This document shows, one piece after another, positions 40,698 through 49,523 of a stretch of 64,000 bases of DNA. The position numbers were made by a program, and so were the translations under genes. Source of the stretch: Brevirhabdus pacifica (lineage in GTDB: Bacteria; Pseudomonadota; Alphaproteobacteria; Rhodobacterales; Rhodobacteraceae); NCBI RefSeq assembly GCF_002797755.1, contig NZ_PGFI01000015.1, forward strand, positions 1 through 64,000, written 5' to 3'. The notes beneath the pieces are model-generated. The model searched no databases. It was given only the letters and a program-made list of their open reading frames with translations, and was not told the DNA's origin. Position 1 is the stretch's first letter. Every line of letters begins with the position of its first letter.

Positions 40698-41738
40698 TCA
40701 ATCTTCGATCAGTTCGAAGGCGAGCGGGGTTGCCCGGGGAATGTCCCGCGCCGCGCGGCGGCCGATGACGGCCTCCAGGTGCTTGGGCGCCAGGCCCCAG
40801 CCCGGGCGGATGGAGCGGACGTTCTCGTGGCTCAGCAGCGCACCCTTGGGGATGTCGGCCACGGCATAGAGCGAGCGGCGGAAGATGACATTCTGCACCT
40901 CGCTGGACTTGTGGCCGTAATCGACCTTGCCAAGCGCCTTCCAGGCGGTGTGGCTGGCCTCGACCAGGGCGGTCAGCTCGTCGGGCTCCAGCGAGAAGCT
41001 GTCGTCGGGCCCGCCCCCGTTGCGGTCCAGGGTGACGTGTTTCTCGATGACGCAGGCCCCCAGCCCCACCGCGGCGATGGCGGCGGTATTGTCGATCGTA
41101 TGATCCGAAAGCCCGGTCAGCACGCCGAAGCGGCTTTGCATGTCGGTCAGGGTGCGCAGGTTGTAATCCGAGGCCGGCGCCGGGTAGCCGCTGACGCAGA
41201 GCAGGACCACCAGCTCGGTGCAGCCGGCATCGCGGGCGGCATCGACCGCCTCGGCGATCTCGGTGGCATCGGCCATGCCGCTCGAGATGATCATCGGCTT
41301 GCCGGTCTGGGCCACATGGCGGATCAGCGGCAGGTCGATGGCCTCGAAGGAGGCGATCTTGTAGGCCGGCGCGTCCAGCTTCTCGAGCATGTCCACGGCC
41401 GTGAAATCGAAGGGCGAGCTGAAGATCGTGATCCCCAGGTCGCGGGCCTTGTCGAACAACGGGCCATGCCAGTCCCAGGGCATCTGCGCCCAGCTGTAAA
41501 GATCGTGCAGGCTGCGCCCGTCCCACAGCCCGCCCTTGATCTGGAACTCGGGCCGGTCGCTGCGGATGGTGATCGTGTCGGCGGTATAGCTCTGGATCTT
41601 GAGGGCGTCGGCCCCCGCGGCGCGGGCCACTTCCATGATGCGGAAGGCCCGCTCGATGTCGCCGTTGTGGTTGGCCGACATCTCGGCGATCAGGTAGGGC
41701 GGGAACTCGGGACCGATGTCCCTGGAAGCGATGCGCAT
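40698..41738 (-). CDS. pseI: Pseudaminic acid synthase-like enzyme (NeuB family)
   Basis: 346 residues. The barrel starts YLIAEMSANHNGDIERAFRIME, a motif that favours PseI over NeuB/LegI. IFSSPFDFTAVDMLEKLDAPAYKIAS near 105, GLSDHTIDN near 205 and EKHVTLDRNGGGPDDSFSLEP near 225 follow. A C-terminal SAF (antifreeze-like) domain spans about 285-346. It condenses 2,4-diacetamido-2,4,6-trideoxy-altrose with phosphoenolpyruvate to a nonulosonic acid. The start codon is one base from the pseG-type stop. The ATG at 41738 is the first that fits the family. Confidence 0.9.
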   Translation of the reverse strand: MRIASRDIGPEFPPYLIAEMSANHNGDIERAFRIMEVARAAGADALKIQSYTADTITIRSDRPEFQIKGGLWDGRSLHDLYSWAQMPWDWHGPLFDKARDLGITIFSSPFDFTAVDMLEKLDAPAYKIASFEAIDLPLIRHVAQTGKPMIISSGMADATEIAEAVDAARDAGCTELVVLLCVSGYPAPASDYNLRTLTDMQSRFGVLTGLSDHTIDNTAAIAAVGLGACVIEKHVTLDRNGGGPDDSFSLEPDELTALVEASHTAWKALGKVDYGHKSSEVQNVIFRRSLYAVADIPKGALLSHENVRSIRPGWGLAPKHLEAVIGRRAARDIPRATPLAFELIED

Positions 41739-41739
41739 G

Positions 41740-43362
41740 TCAGTTCTGGTCCTTGGGATGGGGCTGCCGGAACGGGGATGTCCCGGGCAGGGACTGGAAG
41801 TTGGTGGCGTCGATCCGGCGGTAGCCGGCAGCCTCGAAAAGCTTTTGCGAGGCCCTGTTTCCGGCGGCGACATGGGCCCGGATCACCGGGGCCGGATGCC
41901 TGGCCCGCAGCAGGCGCAGCGCCGCCCCCGCCAGTCCCCGGCCGTGAAGATCCGGCGCGATCAGGATCGAGACCTCCTGGGCGGCGCCGGTTGCATCCCC
42001 CGCGCCGACGGGATCCGGGACGGGATCCAGCCGGACCATCCCTGCCGCCATACCATCCTGTTCGATGATGTAGAAGGGCGCGCCCCGTTCAAGCCGCCGG
42101 TCGAACCAGGCGCTGTGCTCGTCCCAGGCGGGGGGGCGGGGGTTGCGGGCATGGCGGCGCGTGACCGGATCGCATTGCCAGGCAAAGAGCCGCTCCTTGT
42201 CACCGGGTCCGGCCGGGCGCAGGCCGATGTCCGAGGGCGCGCCTCCTTCTGCCCCCGCGCCACCCGGGAAGGCCAAAAGCGCCTCGACCACCCGGACGGC
42301 CCCGGCCCCGTCGCAGATCGCCCGCGCGGCCTGCGACATGGCCAGCCGCCGCGGCGCATCCGCCCCAAGCCCGGCCAGTTCGCGGCGCAGGAGCTCTGCG
42401 TCCAGGGCCTCGGCCCGGCCCAGATCCACCGCCGCCCCGGCCCCGCCAAGGGCCCGGGCGATGCCGGCCTGGTTGTCCGCCAGGACCAGCATCAGGGTCG
42501 GAAGACCCAGGCAGCAGCGTTCCCAGGCGGTGCTGCCGGCGGCGCCGATGGCAAGGTCGCTCCGGCTCATGAGATCGGCCATGTCGCGGACGTCGTGGTG
42601 CAGCCGGGCGGAAAAGCCCAAGCCTGCGATCTGCCGTGCGACGCTGTCCCGCCAGGGGGCCGCGGGGCCCAGCACGACATCGACCTCGGGCCCGCCGTCC
42701 GCGCCCGGCCAGGCCATCCCGTCCATCGCCGCCAGAAGCTGGCCGGTGACATTCTCCCCATCGCTCCCGCCCAGCGAGATCAGCAGCCGCCGGACCGGAC
42801 CCGCGGCGTCCCGCCGGGCCAGGGCGGCCGGGCGCGCGGCGGCGAACTCGGGGCGCAGCAGCGCGTAGCGCGGCCCCAGAAGACAGCGCGCGCCTTCGGG
42901 CAGAAGAGGGGCATAATCGGCGGCGCGGCGGCCCTGGGTGGGATCGAGCAGCAGGTCGGCGTCATGGGGCCGGTCGGCCAGGTCGTCGATCGCCAGGACC
43001 AGGGCGCCCGTGCGGCGCATCACCCCCTGCCAGCGGGCATCGCGCTGGTAGTGGTCACAGACCACCAGATCGGGACAAAGCCCGGCATCGGCGAGATGGT
43101 CCAGGATCTCCTCGGCCTCCTCCTGCTGGTCCGCGCAGGCCGAAAGCGCGATCAGCCCGTGCCCCCCGGCGGCCAGCCGCCCGGCCAGGGGCGGCGGCAG
43201 ATCCCGGCTGCAGAAGACGGCGCGCACCCCCTGCCCGGCCAGCGCGTCGGCCAGGGTCAGGCAGCGCATGACATGGCCCAGCCCCAGCTGGGCCGAGGCA
43301 TCGGCCCGCAACAGGGCCAGCCCCCCGGCGCCCTGTTCCACGCCTTGCCCCGCGCTCAGCAT
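41740..43362 (-). CDS. PseG-type UDP-sugar hydrolase fused to a PseH-like GNAT acetyltransferase
   Basis: 540 residues. Residues about 15-365 are PseG-like: LRADASAQLGLGHVMRCLTLA, VVCDHYQRDARW, LLISLGGSDGENVT near 195, IGAAGSTAWERCCLGLPTLMLVLADNQ near 270. These enzymes remove UDP from UDP-2,4-diacetamido-2,4,6-trideoxy-altrose. After a short linker, residues about 380-525 form a GNAT domain (LFAWQCDPVTRRHARN, EVSILIAPDLHGRGLAGAALRLL), which fits PseH, the N-acetyltransferase of the preceding step. Fusion of consecutive steps would aid channelling. It lies between the aminotransferase and pseI genes. Confidence 0.88.
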   Translation of the reverse strand: MLSAGQGVEQGAGGLALLRADASAQLGLGHVMRCLTLADALAGQGVRAVFCSRDLPPPLAGRLAAGGHGLIALSACADQQEEAEEILDHLADAGLCPDLVVCDHYQRDARWQGVMRRTGALVLAIDDLADRPHDADLLLDPTQGRRAADYAPLLPEGARCLLGPRYALLRPEFAAARPAALARRDAAGPVRRLLISLGGSDGENVTGQLLAAMDGMAWPGADGGPEVDVVLGPAAPWRDSVARQIAGLGFSARLHHDVRDMADLMSRSDLAIGAAGSTAWERCCLGLPTLMLVLADNQAGIARALGGAGAAVDLGRAEALDAELLRRELAGLGADAPRRLAMSQAARAICDGAGAVRVVEALLAFPGGAGAEGGAPSDIGLRPAGPGDKERLFAWQCDPVTRRHARNPRPPAWDEHSAWFDRRLERGAPFYIIEQDGMAAGMVRLDPVPDPVGAGDATGAAQEVSILIAPDLHGRGLAGAALRLLRARHPAPVIRAHVAAGNRASQKLFEAAGYRRIDATNFQSLPGTSPFRQPHPKDQN

Positions 43363-43390
43363 GGCCGGGCCCCTGGCGCCGCCCGCGACA

Positions 43391-44767
43391 TCAGTTGAAC
43401 TTGCGGAACACGGGCCTGGCGGCGGGACCCTCCAGCCGCGTCTCGACCGCGCCCTCCGAAAGGTCCCGGGCCAGGCAGGACAGGCTCTCGCTCAGGGCGT
43501 TTCGGGTTATTTCCAGCTCCGCCTCGCCATGGGCCTCGGTGATGGTGATCCAGGGGATCAGCACGTCCCGTGCCATCATGTACTGATGAAAGAGCGTGTG
43601 CAGCGTGGGCCAGTAGGCGCCGCTTTCGTCGGTGCACAGGATCTGCGGGTTGGCGTCGAACCCGATGATGCGGACATGCTCGCCAAGCCCGGCCTCGGCG
43701 ATCGCCGCGCGCACCTGCTGCTTGAGCCTGGCCCCGGTCTTCCAGATGTGGCTTTCGACGTCATGTTCATCGTAATGGCGCATGGTCGCCAGGGTGGCCG
43801 CCAGCCCCACCGTCTCGGAGCCGTGGGTCTGGGACAGCAGGAACACCCGCTCGCGGTCGTGGTGGATGCCGCCCAGCTCCATGATCTCGCGCCGGCCCGA
43901 CAGGACCGAACAGGAATAGCCGTTCGAGATCGCCTTGCCATAGGTCGCAAGGTCCGGGCTGATGCCGTAGTGGTAATGGGCCCCGCGCAGGCCGAAGCGC
44001 ATGCCCGCGATCATCTCGTCGAAGATCAGAACCGTGCCCGTGGCGCGGGTCTTGTCGCGCAGGTATTGCAGGAAATTGCCGGTGTTGTCGCCGCCCCGGG
44101 CGATGCCCTCGCGGGTCAGATCGCTGTCGCGCGGGTCTTCATAGGGGGAATCGTTCTTGACCGGCTCCAGGATAACGGCCGCGATCTGGCCTTCGTATTC
44201 GTCGAAGACCCGCTCGACGCTGGCGCGGTCGTTGTAGGTGAACTTGAGCGTGTAGCCGCGTTCGCTTTCCACCGTGCCCGAGTTCATCTCGGTCGAGCCG
44301 ATGAACCAGTCATGGATGGAAAAGAACGGGTGGCTGCCGCAGACCAGCACGTAGCGCCGCCCGGTGTGGGCCCGCGCCAGCTTGACCGCCGCCGTCACCA
44401 CGTCCGAGCCGTTCTTGCCGAACTTGACCATGTCGGCATCGGGCAGCAGCGCGGTCAGATATTCGGCCAGCTCGTATTCCAGCACCCCGGGGCGGGTGAA
44501 ATTCGCGCCCCGGCGCAGGGCCGTGATCACCGCGTCGTCCACCACGTCATGGGCATGGCCCAGCGACATCACCCGGTTGCCCATGGCCCAGTCCAGATAG
44601 CGCCGCCCGTCGGTATCCCAGCAATAGGCCCCCTTGCCGCGGGCCATGACGCCCGGGGCGTTGGCGGGAAACTGGTCGTCGCCCTTGCTGTAGGTGTGGC
44701 TGCCGCCCGGAACCAGCCTGTGCAGGGCCGCCGAGATCTCTTGCGAAGTCATGTTCTTGATGGTCAT
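43391..44767 (-). CDS. Class III PLP-dependent aminotransferase (glutamate-1-semialdehyde aminomutase-like)
   Basis: 458 residues. GKNGSDVVTAAVKLARAHTGR near 117 (cofactor phosphate site), FDEMIAGMRFGLRGAHYHYG near 252 and the Schiff-base lysine in DLATYGKAISNGYS near 276 are clear. It is HemL-like in fold, but its position inside the nonulosonic acid genes suggests a sugar or sugar-acid substrate. It is not part of the standard six-step pseudaminate route. It starts 10 bp after the cytidylyltransferase gene. An alternative ATG five codons in is possible. Confidence 0.85.
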   Translation of the reverse strand: MTIKNMTSQEISAALHRLVPGGSHTYSKGDDQFPANAPGVMARGKGAYCWDTDGRRYLDWAMGNRVMSLGHAHDVVDDAVITALRRGANFTRPGVLEYELAEYLTALLPDADMVKFGKNGSDVVTAAVKLARAHTGRRYVLVCGSHPFFSIHDWFIGSTEMNSGTVESERGYTLKFTYNDRASVERVFDEYEGQIAAVILEPVKNDSPYEDPRDSDLTREGIARGGDNTGNFLQYLRDKTRATGTVLIFDEMIAGMRFGLRGAHYHYGISPDLATYGKAISNGYSCSVLSGRREIMELGGIHHDRERVFLLSQTHGSETVGLAATLATMRHYDEHDVESHIWKTGARLKQQVRAAIAEAGLGEHVRIIGFDANPQILCTDESGAYWPTLHTLFHQYMMARDVLIPWITITEAHGEAELEITRNALSESLSCLARDLSEGAVETRLEGPAARPVFRKFN

Positions 44768-44777
44768 GGCCAGTCTC

Positions 44778-45506
44778 TCAGAATCCGGAGTGAAGGTGGC
44801 GGTTGTTGATCTCCAGCCGACCGGAATCGAACAGGGCGATCAGGTCCTTCTGGGTGAAGTCGTAGCGGCGACCCTCCTGGGTAAAGATTTCCAGGATTTG
44901 CGCGATCAGATCCAGATCTTCCTGGTAATCCACCGACACGAAGATGTCGGGGCGGATCTCGTCGGGGTCGGGGGGCGAGGCATAGGCGGTGGCCAGCCCA
45001 TCGGATGCCTTGAAATAGGGGATCACATGTTCCCGATAAAGATCGCTCCGGGCCTCGTGGTCGGCCCGTTCAAGCGCCTTGGTGGTGATGAAATCCACCG
45101 AGGTTCCATAGATCCATCCTTGGGGATGGGTGGTGAAGATCGCGTCCAGCCCCTCGGCCCTGTGCAGCTTGTGCAGATGGGGCAGGCAGCAGGGATCGAC
45201 CAGGGGATCGTCCCCTGTCACGCGGGCGATCTCGGTGAAGCCGAACTGCCGGGCGCATTGCAGATAGCGATCGATCAGATCGTTTTCGCTGCCCCTGAAG
45301 CACGCGACCCCGGCCGCGCGGGCGATCTCGGCGGTCCGGTCGTCATCCGGGGTCTGCGACGTGGCGACCACCACATTCCGGATACCGGCCCCTGTCAGCC
45401 GTTTGATCTGATAGGCCAGCATCGCTTCGCCCTGCAGCAAGGCCGCGATCTTGCCCGGACGCCGCGAGGAGCCCATCCGGGCCTGTATGATGACGCCGTA
45501 GCTCAT
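44778..45506 (-). CDS. CMP-nonulosonate cytidylyltransferase (SpsF/PseF-like)
   Basis: 242 residues. GVIIQARMGSSRRPGKIAALL at the start is the SpsF-type nucleotide-binding loop, followed by VVVATSQTPDDDRTAEIA, ENDLIDRYLQCA and VTGDDPLVDP near 98. It should activate the nonulosonic acid as CMP-sugar, the PseF step. The SpsF branch differs from the shorter canonical PseF start. The ATG overlaps the upstream stop as ATGA. Confidence 0.82.
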   Translation of the reverse strand: MSYGVIIQARMGSSRRPGKIAALLQGEAMLAYQIKRLTGAGIRNVVVATSQTPDDDRTAEIARAAGVACFRGSENDLIDRYLQCARQFGFTEIARVTGDDPLVDPCCLPHLHKLHRAEGLDAIFTTHPQGWIYGTSVDFITTKALERADHEARSDLYREHVIPYFKASDGLATAYASPPDPDEIRPDIFVSVDYQEDLDLIAQILEIFTQEGRRYDFTQKDLIALFDSGRLEINNRHLHSGF

Positions 45507-46423
45507 GTATCCCGATGTCCCAAACTGACGATTTCAACCGCTCTGAAAAGCCTGTCGCGGGCCGAAACACGGCCCTTCACACTATCCGCCAGAAAGACCT
45601 CCAGCGCGGCGCGGAAGGCGGTGAAGCTGTCGCGGAAACTGGTCTGGCAGAAGCCTGCCGTGCCAAAATATCCGACTTCGATCGGGGCCGCGACCTCTCC
45701 CAATGCCTCGATCGTGCAGGAGGGGCCGTTCTCGAAGCGGAAGCTGACGGTCAGGGCGCCGTCGTCGTGGCCGTCGCGGCCCGGGCGGAAGAGGCAGACA
45801 TCGCGCGGTGGGCCCGCGGCCGCATCGCCCAGGGCGGCGAGGATCGGGTCGACCACATGGATGGCGTATTTGGCCCAGGATTTCGGCACCCTGGCCGAGA
45901 CATGGCGAATGTCCCCCAATGATGCCTTTTGCCCGTCCGAGAGCCGCATTTCAGGCGCATGAAGCAGCGCCGAGCAGGAAAAGATCTGTCCCGCGCGCTG
46001 TTCCAGCGCGAACAGCGCCTCCGCCCCCGCGCGGCTCAGTGCCAGGGGCTTGTCGATATAGATCGGCAGCCCGGCGGCAAGGAAGGGGCGCGCCAGGGCA
46101 AGGTGGTTTTCCGCGTCGTCCCGCGCCAGCAGGATCGCGTCCACATGGCCGATCATCGCCTCGGGGGTCGGGGCCACATAGGGGATGCGGGCGGCGGCGG
46201 CCACCTTTTGCGACAGGGCCTCGTCCTGGGTCCAGACATGGGTGACGCGGGCGCCGGCGATGGCGTCGGCGGGAAAGCTCTGGCGGGACAGGTAATCGGG
46301 GATCGCGGGGAAACCGCAATCGGCCATCGCCTCGGGCTCGTAGCCATTGAAGATGGCCGACCAGGAATAGGGATGGCCGTTGCCGGGGCTCAGCCCCAGG
46401 ATCCCCAGGCGCAGATCGCTCAT
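45503..46423 (-). CDS. Gfo/Idh/MocA-family oxidoreductase
   Basis: 306 residues. The start LRLGILGLSPGNGHPYSWSAIFNG is a degenerate Rossmann glycine loop. IPYVAPTPEAMIGHVDAILLARDD near 85 and IYIDKPLALSRAGAEALFALEQ near 117 are the usual EKP-region equivalents (here DKP). The family oxidises or reduces sugars with NAD(P). It is not one of the canonical pseudaminate enzymes; it overlaps its neighbours by four bp on both sides, so it belongs to this operon. The SPGNGHPYSWS start is characteristic of a polysaccharide-cluster subfamily. Confidence 0.82.
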   Translation of the reverse strand: MSDLRLGILGLSPGNGHPYSWSAIFNGYEPEAMADCGFPAIPDYLSRQSFPADAIAGARVTHVWTQDEALSQKVAAAARIPYVAPTPEAMIGHVDAILLARDDAENHLALARPFLAAGLPIYIDKPLALSRAGAEALFALEQRAGQIFSCSALLHAPEMRLSDGQKASLGDIRHVSARVPKSWAKYAIHVVDPILAALGDAAAGPPRDVCLFRPGRDGHDDGALTVSFRFENGPSCTIEALGEVAAPIEVGYFGTAGFCQTSFRDSFTAFRAALEVFLADSVKGRVSARDRLFRAVEIVSLGHRDT

Positions 46424-47328
46424 GCCGCCCTCCAGTGGCGGGGGTCCACAAGCTGCGGATCCTCCAGCGACAGGGCCGAGAAATCGGGCAGGGGCACGGG
46501 GCTGTCATGGGCCGCGATCAACTCGTCCAGCTGATCGGCGTCCTGCACGCCCACCACGATCCGCTCCACCTGGGGCAGGCTGCGCAGAAACCCCAGGGCG
46601 GCGGCAGCGGGGGTCAGCCCGGCCTCGGCCACCAGATGGCGCCAGCGGGTCAGATGGGGGCGCAGATCGTCGAACCGGCCCGGCAGGGCCGCGGGATCGG
46701 CCAGCAGCACCCCCTGCAGGAAGGCCGAGCGCACATGCAGCTCGATCCCCCGCGCGGCCAGCTCGTCCAGCACGCCCGAGCGGATCAGCCGCTGGTCCAG
46801 CACGTTCATCGGCAGTTGAACGATCTGGGGGGCATGGCGGGCCAGCACCGCGCGGATCTGCTCCGCGTCATAGACCGAGACCCCGATCCGCGCGACCAGG
46901 CCGGCCTCGCGCAGGGCCTCGGCCCGGGTAAAAAGCGTCTCTCCACCAGGGGAAAGCAACACGTCGGCATTGTGGAACAGCAGCCCCTCCAGCCGGTCGC
47001 GGCCCAGCTGCGCCAACGAGTGGCGCAGGCGGGTCTCCAGCCCGTCGGGATCCTCCAGCAGGGCATTGCCCGCCGGGGTCTTGGTCACCACCCGGAAGTC
47101 CTGCGCCGCGGGCTGGGCGCCGATCACCGCCTCGCTGCTGCCATAGGCGGGGGCGGTGTCGATCAGGTCGATCCCGGCCGCCGAAGCGCGGTCCAGGATC
47201 GCCGCGACCACGGCCGGGTCGGGCTGTCCGGCGGTGTTGGTGGCGCCGTAGGCCATGCCGAACTGGGCCCCGCCCAGGGCCAGCTTCATCCCGGCGGGCG
47301 CCGCCCCCGGATGCCCGCCCCCCTTCAC
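46420..47328 (-). CDS. Aldo/keto reductase
   Basis: 302 residues. KLALGGAQFGMAYG at 14-27, GIDLIDTAPAYGSSEAVIG near 52 (catalytic Asp and Tyr), LLFHNADVLL near 118 and RIGVSVYDAEQI near 150 are AKR landmarks. The conserved His may be in FHNAD. Likely an NADPH-dependent reductase of a sugar intermediate. The GTG at 47328 overlaps the pseC stop (GTGA) and has AAGGTG upstream; the ATG at 47289, right at the conserved core, is an alternative. Confidence 0.82.
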   Translation of the reverse strand: MKGGGHPGAAPAGMKLALGGAQFGMAYGATNTAGQPDPAVVAAILDRASAAGIDLIDTAPAYGSSEAVIGAQPAAQDFRVVTKTPAGNALLEDPDGLETRLRHSLAQLGRDRLEGLLFHNADVLLSPGGETLFTRAEALREAGLVARIGVSVYDAEQIRAVLARHAPQIVQLPMNVLDQRLIRSGVLDELAARGIELHVRSAFLQGVLLADPAALPGRFDDLRPHLTRWRHLVAEAGLTPAAAALGFLRSLPQVERIVVGVQDADQLDELIAAHDSPVPLPDFSALSLEDPQLVDPRHWRAA

Positions 47329-48494
47329 GCCAGCACCTTGCGCAGGGCCGCACAGACCCGGTCCTGGTCGGCGTCGGTCATGGTGGCGAAAAGCGGGATC
47401 GACAGGGCGCGCGCGTAATAGGCCTCGGCGACGGGGAAATCCCCCGGCTCGTGGCCCCGCGCCCGATAGAAGGGCTGAAGATGCACGGGGATGTAATGCA
47501 GGTTGACCCCGATGCCCTCGGCCCGCAGCGCATCGAAGATCCGGGCCTGGTCGGCACCCGGCCGGTCCAGGTCCAGCTGCACCAGGTAAAGATGCCAGGC
47601 CGAGCTGCGCCCGGGCGCCTGGTGGGGCCGGCGCAGGGGCAGCCCCTCGAGGGCAACGTCATAGGCGGCGGCGCGGGCGGCGCGGGCGGCGACATAGTCC
47701 TCAAGCCGGTCCATCTGGCTGATGCCCAGGGCGGCCTGCAGCTCGGTCATGCGGTAATTGTAGCCAAGGGCGACCTGCTGATAATACCAGCCGCCATCGG
47801 GGGCATGGGTCATCAGATCGGGATCGCGGGTCACCCCGTGGCTGGCGGCCAGGCGCATGGCCCGGTCCAGATCCGCGTCATTGGTGGTGGCGGCGCCCCC
47901 CTCGGCGGTGGTGACGATCTTGACCGGATGAAAGCTGAAGACGGTGATGTCGCTGTAGCGGCAATCGCCCACCGGCCTCTTATCCGGACCCGCGCCCAGG
48001 GTGGCGCCGATGGCGTGGGAGGCATCCTCGATCACCCGCACCCCGTAGCGCCGCGCCAGCGCATGGATCGCCGGCATGTCGCAGGGCTGGCCGGCCAGAT
48101 GCACCGGCACCAGCACCTTGGGCAGACGGCCCGCGGCCTGGGCCGCGATCAGCTTGGCCTCCAGCGCCTGGGGGGACATGTTGTAGGTCTGCGGGTCGAT
48201 ATCGACGAAATCCACGTCAGCACCGCAATAGATCCCGCAATTGGCCGAGGCGACGAAGGTGACGGGGGTGGTCCACAGCAGGTCCCCCGGCCCCAGGCCA
48301 AGGGCCATGCAGGCGATGTGCAACGCCGAGGTGGCGCTGTTGACTGCCACCGCGTGGGCGGCATCCGCCCGGGTGGCCAGGACCTTCTCGAAGGCGGGGA
48401 CCCGGGGGCCCTGGGTCAGGAAATCCGAGGTCAACGCCTCGACCACGGCATCCACGTCCGCCTGCCGGATATCCTGGCGACCATAGGGGATCAC
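47325..48494 (-). CDS. pseC: UDP-4-keto sugar C4 aminotransferase
   Basis: 389 residues, DegT/DnrJ/EryC1 family. It starts IPYGRQDIRQADVDAVVEAL, typical for PseC. VNSATSALHIACMALGLGPGD near 50, EDASHAIGATL near 157 and the PLP lysine in FSFHPVKIVTTAEGG near 185 follow. It aminates the C4 keto sugar made by PseB to UDP-4-amino-4,6-dideoxy-N-acetyl-altrosamine. The gene follows pseB after three bases. Confidence 0.92.
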   Translation of the reverse strand: MIPYGRQDIRQADVDAVVEALTSDFLTQGPRVPAFEKVLATRADAAHAVAVNSATSALHIACMALGLGPGDLLWTTPVTFVASANCGIYCGADVDFVDIDPQTYNMSPQALEAKLIAAQAAGRLPKVLVPVHLAGQPCDMPAIHALARRYGVRVIEDASHAIGATLGAGPDKRPVGDCRYSDITVFSFHPVKIVTTAEGGAATTNDADLDRAMRLAASHGVTRDPDLMTHAPDGGWYYQQVALGYNYRMTELQAALGISQMDRLEDYVAARAARAAAYDVALEGLPLRRPHQAPGRSSAWHLYLVQLDLDRPGADQARIFDALRAEGIGVNLHYIPVHLQPFYRARGHEPGDFPVAEAYYARALSIPLFATMTDADQDRVCAALRKVLA

Positions 48495-48497
48495 GGC

Positions 48498-49496
48498 TCA
48501 GACCTTCCCGATCTTGTCGGCGTTGGTGGTGATCCAGGCCTCGAGCTCGGCATCGCTCATCCACTCGCTGTTGGTGTCGCTGGCATAGAGGAACCCCTCG
48601 TCCACCGGGCGGCCGTCCTTGATCCGGTTCTCGCTGCGATACCAGTCGTTGATCGAGGGCAGGATCTTGAAATGCTCGTCGTATTCGAAGGTGAAGCTGG
48701 CGTCCTCGATGCCGATCATCTGCTCGTGCAGCTTCTCGCCGGGGCGGATGCCGACGGTTTCCTGCCGGGCCTCGGGGGCCAGCACACGGGCGATGTCGGT
48801 GACCTTCATCGAGGGGATCTTCTTGACGTAGATCTCGCCGCCTTCCATGTCCTCGAAGGCGTGCCAGACCAGCTCGACCCCCTGTTCAAGCGAGATCATG
48901 AACCGCGTCATGCGCGGATCGGTGATCGGCAGCACGCCGCTTTCGCGGATCGACTGGAAGAAGGGGATGACCGAGCCGCGCGAGCCCATGACATTGCCAT
49001 AGCGCACCACCGAGAAGCGGGTGGCGTGTTCGCCCACATAGGCGTTGCCGGCCACGAACAGCTTGTCCGAGGCCAGTTTCGACGCGCCATAAAGGTTGAT
49101 CGGGCTCGAGGCCTTGTCGGTCGACAGCGCCACCACGCCCTTGACCCGCTTGTCGATGCAGGCGTCGATCAGGTTCATCGCCCCCATGACGTTGGTCTTG
49201 ATGCACTCGAAGGGGTTGTATTCGGCCGTGGGCACGATCTTGGTCGCCGCCGCATGGACCACGTAATCCACCCCGTCGAGGGCGCGGTAAAGCCGGTCGC
49301 GGTCCCGCACATCGCCCACGAAGAAGCGGATGCGGTCATCCCCCTGGTAGCCCTTGGCCATCTCCCATTGCTTCATCTCGTCCCGCGACAGGATGATGAT
49401 CTTCTTGGGATTGTATTTCGCCAGGGTCATCGGCACGAAGGTGTTGCCAAAGGAGCCGGTGCCCCCGGTGACCAGGATCGTACTGTTTTCCAACAT
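48498..49496 (-). CDS. pseB: UDP-GlcNAc 4,6-dehydratase (inverting)
   Basis: 332 residues, the normal length. ILVTGGTGSFGNTFVPMTLAKY at the start is the NAD loop; AATKIVPTAEYNPFECIKTN near 83 includes the Lys used for catalysis, and the following helix has STDKASSPINLYGASKLASDKL (near 125-145). It removes water from UDP-GlcNAc with C5 inversion, the first step to pseudaminic acid. It heads the pse gene order and is 27 bp downstream of wecC. Confidence 0.94.
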   Translation of the reverse strand: MLENSTILVTGGTGSFGNTFVPMTLAKYNPKKIIILSRDEMKQWEMAKGYQGDDRIRFFVGDVRDRDRLYRALDGVDYVVHAAATKIVPTAEYNPFECIKTNVMGAMNLIDACIDKRVKGVVALSTDKASSPINLYGASKLASDKLFVAGNAYVGEHATRFSVVRYGNVMGSRGSVIPFFQSIRESGVLPITDPRMTRFMISLEQGVELVWHAFEDMEGGEIYVKKIPSMKVTDIARVLAPEARQETVGIRPGEKLHEQMIGIEDASFTFEYDEHFKILPSINDWYRSENRIKDGRPVDEGFLYASDTNSEWMSDAELEAWITTNADKIGKV

Positions 49497-49523
49497 CTTT
49501 ATGCCTACTCTCGAAAGCTCTTG

